Below are positions 45,771 to 56,658 of a stretch of DNA of 64,000 nucleotides, one piece after another. The stretch comes from Pseudopithomyces maydicus. Its lineage: Eukaryota; Ascomycota; Dothideomycetes; Pleosporales; Didymosphaeriaceae. The translations under genes and the position numbers were made by a program. The stretch's first letter is position 1, and each line of letters begins with the position of its first letter. The notes below the pieces were generated by a model, which was not told the DNA's origin, did no database searches, and saw only the letters and a program-made list of their open reading frames with translations. The DNA lies in assembly GCA_026873275.1 (NCBI GenBank), contig JANTUC010000013.1, forward strand, positions 682,001 to 746,000, given 5' to 3'.

Positions 45771-46693
45771 TGTTGAACAATCTTAGGAGTGTTAGAAATC
45801 ACAGATTGGGTGTTTTACAGTTGCACTCTTTCAACATGGTATTTATATCATCTATGGAGAACATATACATAAAGTGTATAATTCATTGACATCATAGAAT
45901 CTCGGGGCACTGCAGCTTCGGTTGATAATTATTCCGACTTCTTAGAACTTCGGAACGTGTTGCGCGCCGAAGCTACGGACCAATCAGATGCCGCTGACAA
46001 ATCATCTATCATCCTCCGATAGGCTCAAAACAGTCCTGAGCCCCGGATTGACTTAGAGTATCCAGTGGGGTGCTCTCTATGTCTTCCTAGACCCCGGTCA
46101 CGTGCCGTTATCAGGCAACGCATAGGTCAGATTGGAGTTGGTGGAGACGACGGGAAGGTTGTGGTACATGTGAGATTGGAGATGGGCATGATACGACACC
46201 GGAGTGTAACACTGTATAACGAATGATTTCACACTTTCGATGAATAATATCAGCGATAATTATATGGACGGCTCTGTAACGATGGCGGTCGGATACTATG
46301 AGCCTTAAGGCTAATCGATACGCTACAATACGGTTATATTCTTAAAACTTCAACATGGCAATGATCAACTGCTCATCATACTCAATGATATTTATTGATC
46401 AGCTAGATGTCATGCATGTAATGATTCACTAGTTTTGGATTGTAGCATAATTGTGTACCTAGGTAGGTTCCAACATCAAAACGCTTCGCTATCATTTACC
46501 ACTGATATGTGAAGCTTTAGAGATATTTTAGTCATATTTTGGGATTGCATGATGACTGGTTTGTTCCCGCGGTAATCATGTGAGCCCCACACATACATAC
46601 CTAGTGTCTTGGCATGAGTCACGTCCTACACCTTTTTAATGACCCCTATCCTTTGGCAAACCGTCGAAGTAATTCTCCGATTGTATCTACAAG
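45771..46693. promoter_or_regulatory. Shared divergent promoter region (NmrA-like / PhzF-like)
   Basis: 923 bp separate the two starts. A CCAAT box (accaatcagat, about 45980) and a GTCACGTG E-box-like element (about 46097-46104) are visible. There is no reading frame of interest. Co-regulation of the two genes is an inference from the arrangement. Confidence 0.4.
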
Positions 46694-47733
46694 ATGGACT
46701 CTTCTTCGACTAAAGTTGAGTATGCCATTGTCGATGTATTCACCGACAAGCGGTACACTGGCAACCCACTGGCAATTGTTCGCGTCCCTGCATCACTCAA
46801 GTTGACTCAGGATCAAAAGCAAAGCATTGCGCAGGAATTCAATCTCTCAGAAACAACATTCTGGCATGAGCCCAAGGAAGGAGATGAACCTAACACTTGG
46901 ACGGTAGACATTTTCATGGTCAATGCGGAGTTACCGTTTGCTGGACATCCCACCATTGGTGAGTTTACTCTCTTGGCAGACTTGAATATTTTGACTCATA
47001 TTGCAAAAGGTACGGCTTGCTATGCACTGTCCGAGGCTGCACGGAAGTCTGGTGCTGGTGGCACCATCCAAGCAAAGTTCAACTTGAAAGCCGGACCTGT
47101 ACAGCTGGAATACGATGTTGCCAAAGGCCATGCTAGGGCAGCCATTCCTCATAATGTGTAAGTAATCTTTTCACCGTACGAGGTCTACTAAACTTACTAT
47201 ATAGGCACATTCACAAAAGAACCTGGTCTCGAGAAGAACTACTTGCCGTTCAGCCAGCGCTGAAAGAACATGTTGCCGACATACAAGAAATTCCCATTGT
47301 TTCCATTGTGAAAGGGATGACTTTTATTCTTATTGAGCTGAAATCTTTGGAAGCGTTGCAGAGTGTATCGATCACTGGCGCTCCTGTGACTGTAAGCGGT
47401 TTGGATGAAGAATGGAACAATACTTTTGTTGGAACGTACTTCTATGTCCGGACACCGAGTGCAGAAGGAATGCAAAGTCTGAGAACGCGAATGATTGAAG
47501 GGACTCTTGAAGATCCAGCTACAGGCAGTGCGGCTAGCGATTTAGCAGCATACCTGTCATTGACCCACGGGAAACCGGGTCAGACTCTTGAGTATGAGAT
47601 AACCCAGGGAGTTGAGATGGGTAGGAAAAGCGATATCAGTGTTCAGGTTGTCCTAGGACAAGAAAGTGGCATTGAAAAAATCACTCTGGGTGGAAAAACA
47701 GTGCCAGTAATGGAGGGTCAATTGCTGGTCTGA
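46694..47733 (+). CDS. PhzF-family isomerase/epimerase-like protein
   Basis: Three exons (46694-46958, 47010-47157, 47205-47733) give 313 aa. Introns are 51 bp (gtgagt...aaaag) and 47 bp (gtaagt...tatag). The PhzF fold is shown by VDVFTDKRYTGNPLAIV, then EFNLSETTFW with the conserved catalytic Glu, and AGHPTIG joined by splicing to TACYAL. In the second half, VRTPSAEG and EGTLEDPATGSAASDLAAYL are present. PhzF isomerises trans-2,3-dihydro-3-hydroxyanthranilate in phenazine biosynthesis; most fungal members have unknown substrates. Intron 1 is stop-free and a multiple of three, so an unspliced form would carry a 17-residue insert next to the GHPTIG motif. Cytosolic. Confidence 0.85.
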
Positions 47734-47936
47734 TGGGCCCGATCGAAGCATGTCTCTACCATCTCTACTTTATCCTATGTTCTGGCCATTTTATAAATGT
47801 ATTCCTCAGTTCTCGTTCAATACTACACGATAAACCAGTGCATAAGCTCTATCCTATGATAGTGTATCACATCAAGGTCGATAGTGTTCAGGACGTCAAG
47901 ATTGCTCGACAATAGCCATTCCATATACTATCGGTG

Positions 47937-49677
47937 CTAATCCTGCAACTCTAACGCATCGACAATGTAATTTGCGCTTAACCAACTCGCATCTCCACTT
48001 CCGAAAACGCCGACTGTCAGCGTATTTGAGCCCACATTGAAGGCACTTGATGGCACATTCCAGGTATAAACGTCCCCCCAGCCACGATAAGCGCCTCGGG
48101 TAAGGCCACGACTATCGATGAGTACCTGCATTGGATCAATCAATCGATTGTTAGGCATCAAGGAACCGTACTACTCACCGGTGCACCCGGGTCTGCGCCC
48201 GTCCAATTATTAATCTTTACCGAGGGTCTCCCGCCTTTAAATGAAAGCGTAGTACCGATGCGGAGGACATGTCCTTTGACTTGCTCTTGCGTTAATGTGA
48301 ATACGACCGTTGCAGGCGATCCTTGTTTTGACCACAGTGCCATCGGAAAGTCAGATGCCTTGGATTGGCCGACTGTAAAGGTGCCACTCCAACTACTCAT
48401 GCGCTTGTCGGATGGATGCATCCGCTCAATCTTATCGCCGTTTTTGAGCTCGGAGGGTTTTCCGTCGAAATCACCAATCCTCCATATGACATTAGCATTG
48501 GGCTCTTTGGAGGTAATGTCTTTGGTAGCAGTCTGACCAGCTGCTACGGAAACGGTCTCGTTAGCGACTAAGAACTCGCCCTTGTATAATCTCATATTGT
48601 AGGAGCCAGGCTTCATCAGAGGCGATGTGAATTTTCCGTTAGTGGCCTTAGTCCAGTATTGTGCGTTCGTGTTGAACCAGTGAACAACCGTCTCAAAGTT
48701 GCTTGGTACACCAGCAGCAGCCCCAGTCACCGTTCCTCGACCACTTGCTGAGACATATCCTTGGATGTTGAGATTGCCGAAAAAGTTTGTGTCGAGGTTC
48801 TCAGAAGGCTTGGTGCTAGGCGACGCAAATGTCATGGCGTAAGGTCCCTGGAGACCAAAGCGCCAATTCTCTGTACGGACGTGTCCTGAGTTCATATACC
48901 AGTAGAGTTCCTGATCACTCGAGCCAGTTTGACTATTGATGTCGCGCATGAAAGGACCGCTTGCGGAAGTTTCGTATGCAGTACCTGGCATGATCATGCA
49001 TACTTGTGCTCTCTATCATACATGTTAGCAGGTCCGATTTGAACTTTGTTCAGACGTGTAACTTACAGATCCAGAGACGCAATGAACTTTGTCATCAATG
49101 AAGCGATCAGAAGTGTACATTTTGCATCGCGTCTCGCCGTTGGCACAATTGAAGGTATCCTTCCCTTCGAACGCAGTACAGCCACGGTTGTCTCCCACGT
49201 TCCCATGCACACCAGTGGGAAGCTCGGAAGTCTTGAGTCTTGCAAGCCATCGTAGCTCACCAGGATCAACTTCCTTGGTTATGTAAGTAGCCATGTATAT
49301 AGTCGGCTCTTTTGGCTTTGCGATAAAGTAATGTGTTACTGGAAGGCCAGAAGATTTGACTGTAATCTTGACGTAGCCGTTGACCGTTTCGCCGGTTACA
49401 GTAGAAGTGCCTAGCCCCGAATTGATACCTGAAGCTTTACTAGTGCCCTGATACTCCACACCGTTATATTTTAGGCTGGTGATATCTCCATTGGATCTGG
49501 ATGCAGTTCAGCAATTGCGATACTACGCAGGTTTCAATTGACATGCCTGTTCACTTCGAACACTAGACCACCATCTGTGTCTACGATAAACCTGGCATTC
49601 GTAGACGTTAGTCCGAATGCGGCAATTGCACCTTCGCAATACGCCAAAGTTGTCAACACGCTGGTAATGAAACGCAT
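47937..49677 (-). CDS. Rhamnogalacturonan lyase, polysaccharide lyase family 4
   Basis: Four exons (49677-49547, 49496-49067, 49012-48179, 48125-47937) give 527 aa, the same length as the Aspergillus RG-lyase. The signal peptide is MRFITSVLTTLAYCEGAIAAF. The catalytic N-terminal beta-sandwich contains NARFIVDTDGGLVFEVNR, GVEYQ, VTHYFIAKPKEPTIYMATYI and ELRWLARL. The fibronectin III-like domain includes GRGTVTGAA and the C-terminal carbohydrate-binding-like domain includes TWNVPSSAF and LTVGVFGSG. It cleaves the alpha-1,4 Rha-GalA bond of pectin backbones by beta-elimination outside the cell. The first intron (49546-49497) begins with GC rather than GT (AG|GCATGT) and is phase 2; the other introns are GT-AG (54 and 53 bp). 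An additional ATG 18 codons upstream would disturb the signal peptide. Confidence 0.9.
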
Positions 49678-50990
49678 TTTTGTGTGCCAAGGTCCAAAAC
49701 TGGGCCTGCGAACCTTAAATATCTCAAGCATTGATCTACAAGAATCAAATACATGACTCCTAGGAATAGCTCTAGCACCAAATCAAAGGATATTGGCGGC
49801 GGATAATTTTCCAGCTATCGGCACGTGGGCTCGTGAGTTGTATTCAGGCAATTATCCAGATCGCAATCGGGCCGTGCGGTGTAATTTGATGGACTGGTTA
49901 GTGCACTGTAGATTTATTCGGGCTAAACAGTACCGAATCGGTATTAAGGACGCACCATATGTGAAACGAAGTTTCATATCTAAGTAACTAAGGGAGTGTA
50001 AAAGTTGTTTTTATCAACACATTATTTGTATCATACAACAAGGAACTATGCTCAATATAGGGATAAGGAAGACCGAAGAAGACAATGAGTGTAGATCTAT
50101 CCCAAATGCCCTCTACGTTAATCTATAATCTATAGGGCAACATTTAAGTTCATTTACATTGACATCTAAGTGTATCTAAGTTTATACCATCCCATACTTT
50201 TCTCAAATATCTGATAAGGAAACACAACACGATACACCGTTTGCTCCAGAAATACCATGCTTTAGTATTGCTTTAAGCATATGATTATCCTTTAAGGCGG
50301 CATGTGCGTCGAGACTATGAACTTATAAACATTGTGGTATCGGATCAGGAGATGGCGTTCGCCCGGTTCCAGGAACAATTGCAGAGCGGGCCTGAACGGG
50401 CAATGCTTTTAATTCCTTTACCGACCCGACACTTATAATGTGCTCAGCCCGTAATCAAGCCTCGGCAGATAAATGGGTGGGTGCAGCGACTGAGCTAAAT
50501 GAGACAAGAGCTGTAAAGCCCTGGTGGTTGCTCGAACCGAATTCAAAGTCGTTCTCAATCTACATTCTAAATTTTTGGATGACGCCCAAAGAAATATATT
50601 TGGTATATTAACATATGGTTTCGAAGTTCCACGTACGTCCTGGTTTCTCCTTATAATCGTGAGGGCAATCGTTTAATCTCGTATCAGGCAATATAGAGAT
50701 CCAACGTCGAGAACAATCCCACCGTTTCAGCAGCACCCCACGACAGAACAACCCCAAAGATTTTACTTCTACTTCCTCCTCATGATTTTCCTCCCAGCTC
50801 TGGTACTAGTTCCCGAATATTTAGGGCTTGCTTTTGGTGTAATTCGTTGGAGAAACAGCTATCGCAGATATCCTAATCACAATCTGTGACACTACTTTGT
50901 GTCCGAACCGGAAGCCCAACTACACTAACTATTGTCCTAGGTTTTGTATCTTGAGCGATCATTGCTGACACTGTTATATCAGAGATATTG
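49678..50990. other. 1.3-kb intergenic region, no gene seen
   Basis: Between the PL4 start (minus) and the end of Zn2Cys6-ankyrin paralogue 2 (minus). AT-rich in part (50000-50300). No gene or clear motif. Confidence 0.5.
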
Positions 50991-53118
50991 CTAGTTCGGA
51001 AGTTTCGAGGTGGAATAAGGACCAATATTATCTGGCTGAGATGGCGATCTGGCGAGATTTCCGTCTCCTCCGTTAGGTCGACGTCGTTTCCTGGAGTAGT
51101 TCGGAACTACGGATAGAGAATCAGATGCTGCATGTATGTGCTGTCTCTGCCGTTGGAATTTTTCGATGGCGCAATTGATAGCATTGAGTACTGAGTCGAG
51201 TGCATACTTGTTCGAAATAACTTGTTCGATACCTCGGACCATTTCCAGATCCTGTATTGATAGCGGCTCTACAAATTCTGCAGGAAGAAAACGTAATCTC
51301 CATACTATGGCTTTATCGATATGGTACAGTTGCTGCTCCATTTTCGTTCCTTTGGCCATTGTTCGCACACGGACTAGTTCCTTGTGTCGTAGCGCCTGAG
51401 GGAAGCTATCAAGAAGTAGTAGATGACTGAGAATTGTTTCGTCAATCTCCATAAAGAGCGAGTGAGTCTTTAATTGAGCCTTCTTCTTGGACACAGCAGA
51501 ATAGAGGGAACTGAGCCATGTGTCAACATTAACATCAGGATAAGAACCATGTTCCATGCCTGTCCTCTTGCTTAAGCCGACGGCGCCCATAGCCTTGATA
51601 AGGGCGGTTTCGATCTCTGGTGGAGTATTTTTCAGGTTTTGCGCATACCATAATGCATCGTGGCCATATTTGTCTCTCTCCGCGATGTCGTAATGTTCCT
51701 TGTAATCAAGAAGAACTTCGACGATAACGACATGTTTCTTCTGTACAGAACTTATGAGTAAAGAAGAAAGTTGCTGCAAATCTGCTGGTCCCAGTATATT
51801 TTTGCAGAAGTAGTTGACTGTGTCCGGTTTTCCCGCATCTGCTGCGCACATCACTGGTGTAGGAGGAGCAGAACCATGTGAGCTTCGGACGCCGTTGGGG
51901 AATTTCCCCCTGATACGAGATTCCCATAAGCTTTCACAGACTGGAGTGTGACCGCCACGGGCTGCGAAGTGTAAAGGGCTCATCCCCGTTACAACGGGTT
52001 TGTACATATCTGCTCCGGCTTTGATCAATTCCTTCACGAGGGTATGGTTTCCCTCTCGGCAGGCATAATGTAATGCCGTACGCCCAAGGATGTCCTCTTG
52101 GTGGAGGTCTGCCTCGACCCTCCAGTTTATTTCTGCGCCGTAGTCGTTATATATGTGGGAGACACTGCGTCCTAAGCAGTCTTGTCGATTTTCCGAAGAA
52201 GCAAAGTTTGTTTGTGTCAGCGCATCATTACTGTGATTCCTCATGGTTGCTGTATATCCAACGAGTAGGCATTCATGGGGTAATAATGGGGAGCGAATAA
52301 AAGATGTCCAGAACGGCTCAGGGGCACCATGTTCTCGCCAAATAGGATCGTTGTAACGTCTCAGCAGATCCACGAAATTCGTTGCCAGTTTCTCCAACAA
52401 TGACCGGTCCTCTTTCTCAAATTGGCGTGGAAAATGATGCAGGTGATGAAGCTTCACGAAGTAAGCAGTACCATGCCGGCCTGCTTGCTGCAAGGATGTT
52501 ATGGTGCTTGAAACGCGATTGAGACTGTCTTTGGATAGAGTACCAGATACAGGATAACCGTAGAGAATGTCCATATTTGGCTCGTATAACTGTGGTTCAC
52601 AGGATTGCAACATTCTCATCTTTTCCAAGTCTAGGAAATCTAGAAATTCTCCAAGGGGAGCAAGGGCATCGTCAAGTTTTTGCGAACAATTTTTCTGGCC
52701 GCATTCAAGTCTCTTAGCGTCTCTGAAGATGTATAGCCGTGTGGTCAAGATGAGGCGGAATACTGACATCACAGTATCACTAGCATATGTTAGCTGATCT
52801 TCAGTAGTTTGACGCGGTCTCACATCTTCTGGACAACCTCAAGATCCGGCGGGTAATGTTCCTTTGATTTTGCGATCTTACGCTCCGAACAATCGAGGTT
52901 GTAATCTACACATCGCTGGCAACGCTGTTGTGGGAATGGAGATGCCCCTTCCACACACTTCAATACCTCGCACTTAATTCATATTAGAAGGGCCGATGGT
53001 GAAGTGTATCCCCAAATACCTTCTTTTTGCTTTTGCGGCATTGTTGGCACTTTAGTGTGCCTTTCACACTGACTAGAGGTTGTTCCAGTTGGCGTTCTGA
53101 AATCTCAGTCGTATGCAT
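50991..53118 (-). CDS. Zn2Cys6 zinc cluster-ankyrin repeat protein (paralogue 2)
   Basis: Three exons (53118-53020, 52972-52824, 52779-50991) give 678 aa. The introns are 47 bp (gtattt...ttaag) and 44 bp (gtgaga...ctaac...gctag). The start at 53118 leaves 23 residues before the cluster, similar to paralogue 1; ATG 53211 is an alternative. The spliced cluster is C-x2-C-x6-C-x16-C-x2-C-x6-C (KCQQCRKSKKK, then CEVLK, then RCQRCVDYNLDC), a canonical Zn2Cys6. Ankyrin repeats include GRTALHYACREGNHTLVKEL, MSPLHFAARGGHTPVCESLW and TPVMCAADAGKPDTVNYF. The tail has a basic SRKRRRPNGG stretch, possibly a nuclear localisation signal. The overall layout equals paralogue 1. A DNA-binding regulator is inferred. 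Confidence 0.75.
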
Positions 53119-53131
53119 CGCACCGAGTGTG
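53119..53131. promoter_or_regulatory. CGCAC-CGA-GTGTG near-palindrome at the paralogue 2 start
   Basis: CGCACCGAGTGTG differs by one base from the CGCAC-N3-GTGCG palindrome upstream of paralogue 1. It directly abuts the preferred start codon of paralogue 2 (on its 5' side in the gene's orientation). Confidence 0.4.
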
Positions 53132-53241
53132 GTTGACAACAACGCGGACTTATGCAGTAGTAACAAGATTGGACATTTCAGTATAGAACCTGGGGTATCG
53201 ATATCGACCAAAAACTGTCGTCTCCTTTAAATCGTTTTCTG

Positions 53242-53295
53242 CGTTGCTCGTTCGCTGTACGAGCCAATCACAACAGCGTCTGACCCGCAACGCTG
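53242..53295. repeat. Nested inverted repeats upstream of paralogue 2
   Basis: GCTCGT (53246-53251) pairs with ACGAGC (53259-53264) across a 7-nt loop. It is nested within a longer pair, GCGTTGC near 53241 and GCAACGC near 53288. Confidence 0.4.
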
Positions 53296-53653
53296 CATAT
53301 TGCGGCGTCCAATAATTTGTTATGGGGAACTGAACTTGCAGAGCCGCAGGCTCTGGGGTCAAACTTGGGAGCGGGAACGAGATCACATCCGCGCGAGGCA
53401 GCCTGAACGGGCGACACTGCATGGCCGTTCCTCCCCGACCAATGGCGCAACGTTCGCACAGCCAATTCCCCCACGTCTGAGGGAGGCCGGCTGTTGTAAT
53501 TTGACGTGCAGAGCCGTGCATGATCCCTTTCCTGTATCCTGGATACCACTGTGTTTCCATTCAGGGACTCAATTGCAGGCGACCATAAAGCCCGCTTTCC
53601 CCGTGCATGGTATGCTGGTGTTTCCCCGTACGCCACGATGGATTGTCGAATCG

Positions 53654-53819
53654 CGCACCGAGCGCTCCTTAACACCCCTGCTTGTAAAATTGCCAAGTGT
53701 TGCAAGATATAACCCGAAAAACATCTTGCAAGTCGGCGGCGCACGTACGTGCATCCGCGAAAACATCGTTGGAACTTGGGAACTGTACACCGGAATGGAC
53801 TGGCGAATAGCGCACCGAG
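53654..53819. promoter_or_regulatory. CGCACCGAG direct repeats and GCACGTACGTGC palindrome upstream of paralogue 2
   Basis: CGCACCGAGCGCT occurs at 53654 and again at 53811, within a longer imperfect ~30-bp direct repeat spaced 157 bp. Between them lies GCACGTACGTGC (53741-53752), a perfect 12-bp palindrome that reads as CGCAC-GTAC-GTGCA when extended. A 9-bp inverted repeat TTGCAAGAT / ATCTTGCAA spans 53700-53731. These resemble the operator-like sites at paralogue 1. Confidence 0.45.
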
Positions 53820-54774
53820 CGCTCGAGTATCGTATTACACGTTACAAGCTTGACCACGTCTGAGATCCGGCAAGGCCCATCGATGCAATCATAGCAATAA
53901 AGGCGGATCGCAGGGCGGCATTGGCTCAGGACAGGTATATAAAGCTACTGTCGCTATCGTCTGCCACAGAGTCAAGCCAATTACGACGTTAACGAAAACA
54001 CCGCCGTCAACTAGCGATGACTCCAAGTGGTCTTTGATAGATTGCTATCCAGGTTCGAATCGAATACGCAAGTCGCTGCAGGGTCTGAGTGAGTTTCAGC
54101 CTTACCTAGGTAGGCATTCCAAGGATCACGTGGCCCAGGTGATGCCCGTCCAGGTGCAGGTGCTCACTTAGCTGGAGATGACCTGGGTACCCAGCTGTTC
54201 TTTTTAAACAATACTGAGATGTGAATTAGCCAACCCGAAGTTGAACTCAGGTGTCTTTGGGGTATCATGGGTGCGGGGCAGTCGGTTGGTCTTGAGATCG
54301 CCCAGACGGTGTTCACAGCAGTTTCAGCGTACGTGGCGGTGGTCGGCCTTGGGGTCACGGTAATGATCCATTGGAGACGGCCACGCGGACGACTAGACGC
54401 GGTGGAAGTGGTATGAGAGATGGTAGGTGAGGACATGGACGTGAGCCGACTTGGTAGTGTGACTGTGCTGCCATGTTCGCTTTCCAGCGTCACAGCAGGA
54501 GGGAGAGCAGAGTCATGATTTGATAGCAAGTACAAAGTATCGTATGCAACAACAGTTTGAGTGCAATGGTGTGCCTTCGTGCTGTTGATGGAGGATGGCG
54601 GCTGGTTCAAGGTTCACGAATGCACGGGCCCCAGCAGCAGGGATGACATCACTAGCGAATGTGCGACATTCACGGAGCAGGAAGGCCCCATCAGCCTCGC
54701 CATTATTTACGCGGCCCTTTCGCCATGTTGCCTAGCCGCCGATAACACCTTAGTCTCTGCATTTCACGCATCAA
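53820..54774. other. Intergenic, no gene seen
   Basis: About 950 bp between paralogue 2's upstream region and TEP1. Frames on the minus strand (about 54164-54610) lack domain support. A TATA-like ATATAAAG lies near 53936-53945 and a CCTAGGTAGG word near 54105. Confidence 0.4.
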
Positions 54775-56658
54775 ATGGTCAGTATGCATGTGCTAACGGC
54801 AGTCCCACTGACCGCCTCGCTGACCTCCGCTGCAGGCATCGCTTCTCCGCCAGATCGTCGCGGGTCCGAGGGCCAGGCACCCTGAGGCCGGCCTCGATCT
54901 ATGCTACGTCACCGACAACAGTGAGTAACAACAGCGACACCATGGCGCACCGCAACTATGGCTAATGTGGCAGCAGTCATCGCCACCTCGGGCCCCAGTG
55001 GCACCTATCCGCAGCGCGCCTACCGCAACCCGCTCGACTCACTGGTCAAATTCCTCGACTCCAAGCACGGCGACAACTGGGCAATATGGGAGTTTCGCGC
55101 AGAAGGCACCGGCTACCCTGACTCGGAGGTCTACAACCGCGTCTACCACTACCCGTTCCCGGACCACCACCCTCCGCCGTTTGCCCTGATACCAAACATA
55201 ATGGCCTCGATGCGCATCTGGCTGCATGAGAAGGACGGCCGCGTGGTTGTGGTGCACTGCAAAGCCGGCAAGGGGAGGAGTGGCACTGCTAGTTGCAGCT
55301 ACTTGATCAGTGAGGAGGGGTGGCCGGTTGAGAAGGCCTTGCAGAGATTCACGGAGCGAAGAATGAGGCCCAACATGGGCAAAGGCGTCAGTATTCCAAG
55401 CCAACTGCGGTGGATTGGATACGTCGACCGATGGAAGCACGCCAAAATCTACGTCGAGCGACAGGTGGAGATATTAGAGGTCCACTGCTGGGGTTTGAGA
55501 GACGGCGTCAAGATCCAGATCGAAGGATTCGTCGAGGATGGAAAGCGCATCAAAAGATTCCACACATTTACCCAGGAGGAGCGCGAGATCGTTAGAGGCC
55601 AGGTCAAGACGACCACTATGGCCCAGGCCGTGCAAGAAGTCATGTACAAGAACGGCTTGGGACTTCCGGCAAGCAAGGCGTCGAGTGCGAAGGAGAAAGT
55701 CGAAGCAAAGACTGAGAGTGAAGGAGATGCGTTCAAACGTGCAAACCAAGCTTCCCTCGATGGTGCCACTGGGAGTAAAGAAGAAGAGGTGACGGATGGG
55801 GACGTTGTCTATCGCCCTGCGAAACGCGTCGTGCTACCTACCAACGATATCAACCTGGATGTGGAGCGTCGTAACAAGGCCGCATTCGATGTGACCATGG
55901 TAACGGCCGTTGCTCACGTTTGGTTCAACACATTCTTCGAAGGCAATGGCCCGGAACAGAACGGCATTCCCGATGATTCGGGTGTTTTTGAGATCAGCTG
56001 GGATGCCATGGATGGCATCAAGGGATCCTCTAGGAAAGGGACTCAAGCTTTCGAAAAGATAGCTGTTGTTTGGAAAGCGCTGCCTGCCGAGGGAGGGAAA
56101 CCAGGGGTTGTCATCACGGAGCCAAAGGATAGTGAGGAAGTGAAGCAATCGTCGCCCGCCGATTGGAAAGGCCAGCTTCACGTTACCCCGAGCGATGGCA
56201 AGGATATTGGCATGCGCATATCCAGCCCGACCGGATCCAATACTGACATCAGTCGGGCGAGCAGTGTTAAGAGCCAGAACGCAGACTTCACTCCTCATGT
56301 GCTCACCCAGCCGGCCCGAACTAGTGAAGACAGCGATACCAAAGCGGTAAAGCCACATGGCCTCGATGGAGAGGATGTTATTCGTGAACCTCGCGACGGG
56401 AGCGGGAGCGGGCCGACCTCTGCTGCCGCTGCGTCGCCAAGTACACCCCTGGGTTTATCGACTCGATCAAATGAGGCTGCCGAGGGAACCGTACAAAGCC
56501 CGCAGACGTACCAGACGAGCGGCGTAGAGGGTATCGTTAGTGGTGTACAACACATCTCAACAGACGACCTTCCCGATGGCCTACCAGAGGCGGAAATGAA
56601 GGATGCTAAAGAGCACAAACTATTCCACCTAGGAAAAAAGAAGGCTACCAGCTCGTGA
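54775..56658 (+). CDS. TEP1: PTEN-like phosphoinositide 3-phosphatase TEP1
   Basis: Three exons: 54775-54777 (ATG only), 54836-54920 and 54977-56658 (589 aa). The introns are 58 bp (gtcagt...ctgcag) and 56 bp (gtgagt...cagcag). Splicing gives MASLLRQIVAGPRAR and LDLCYVTDNIIATSGPSGTY, the conserved PTEN N-terminus. The P-loop is VVVHCKAGKGRSGTASC (HCxxGxxRS/T), with the catalytic Cys and the two Lys-type residues typical of PTEN. A C2-like region follows (YVERQVEILEVHCWGLRDGV, then VWFNTFFEGNG). The ~170-residue tail is Ser/Thr/Pro/Glu-rich and disordered. Fungal TEP1 dephosphorylates PI(3,4,5)P3 and affects growth and virulence in some species. Confidence 0.88.

Noticed and set aside
54040..54080. 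tRNA-like GGTTCGAATC word
   Set aside because: No acceptor stem or anticodon arm could be folded around it.
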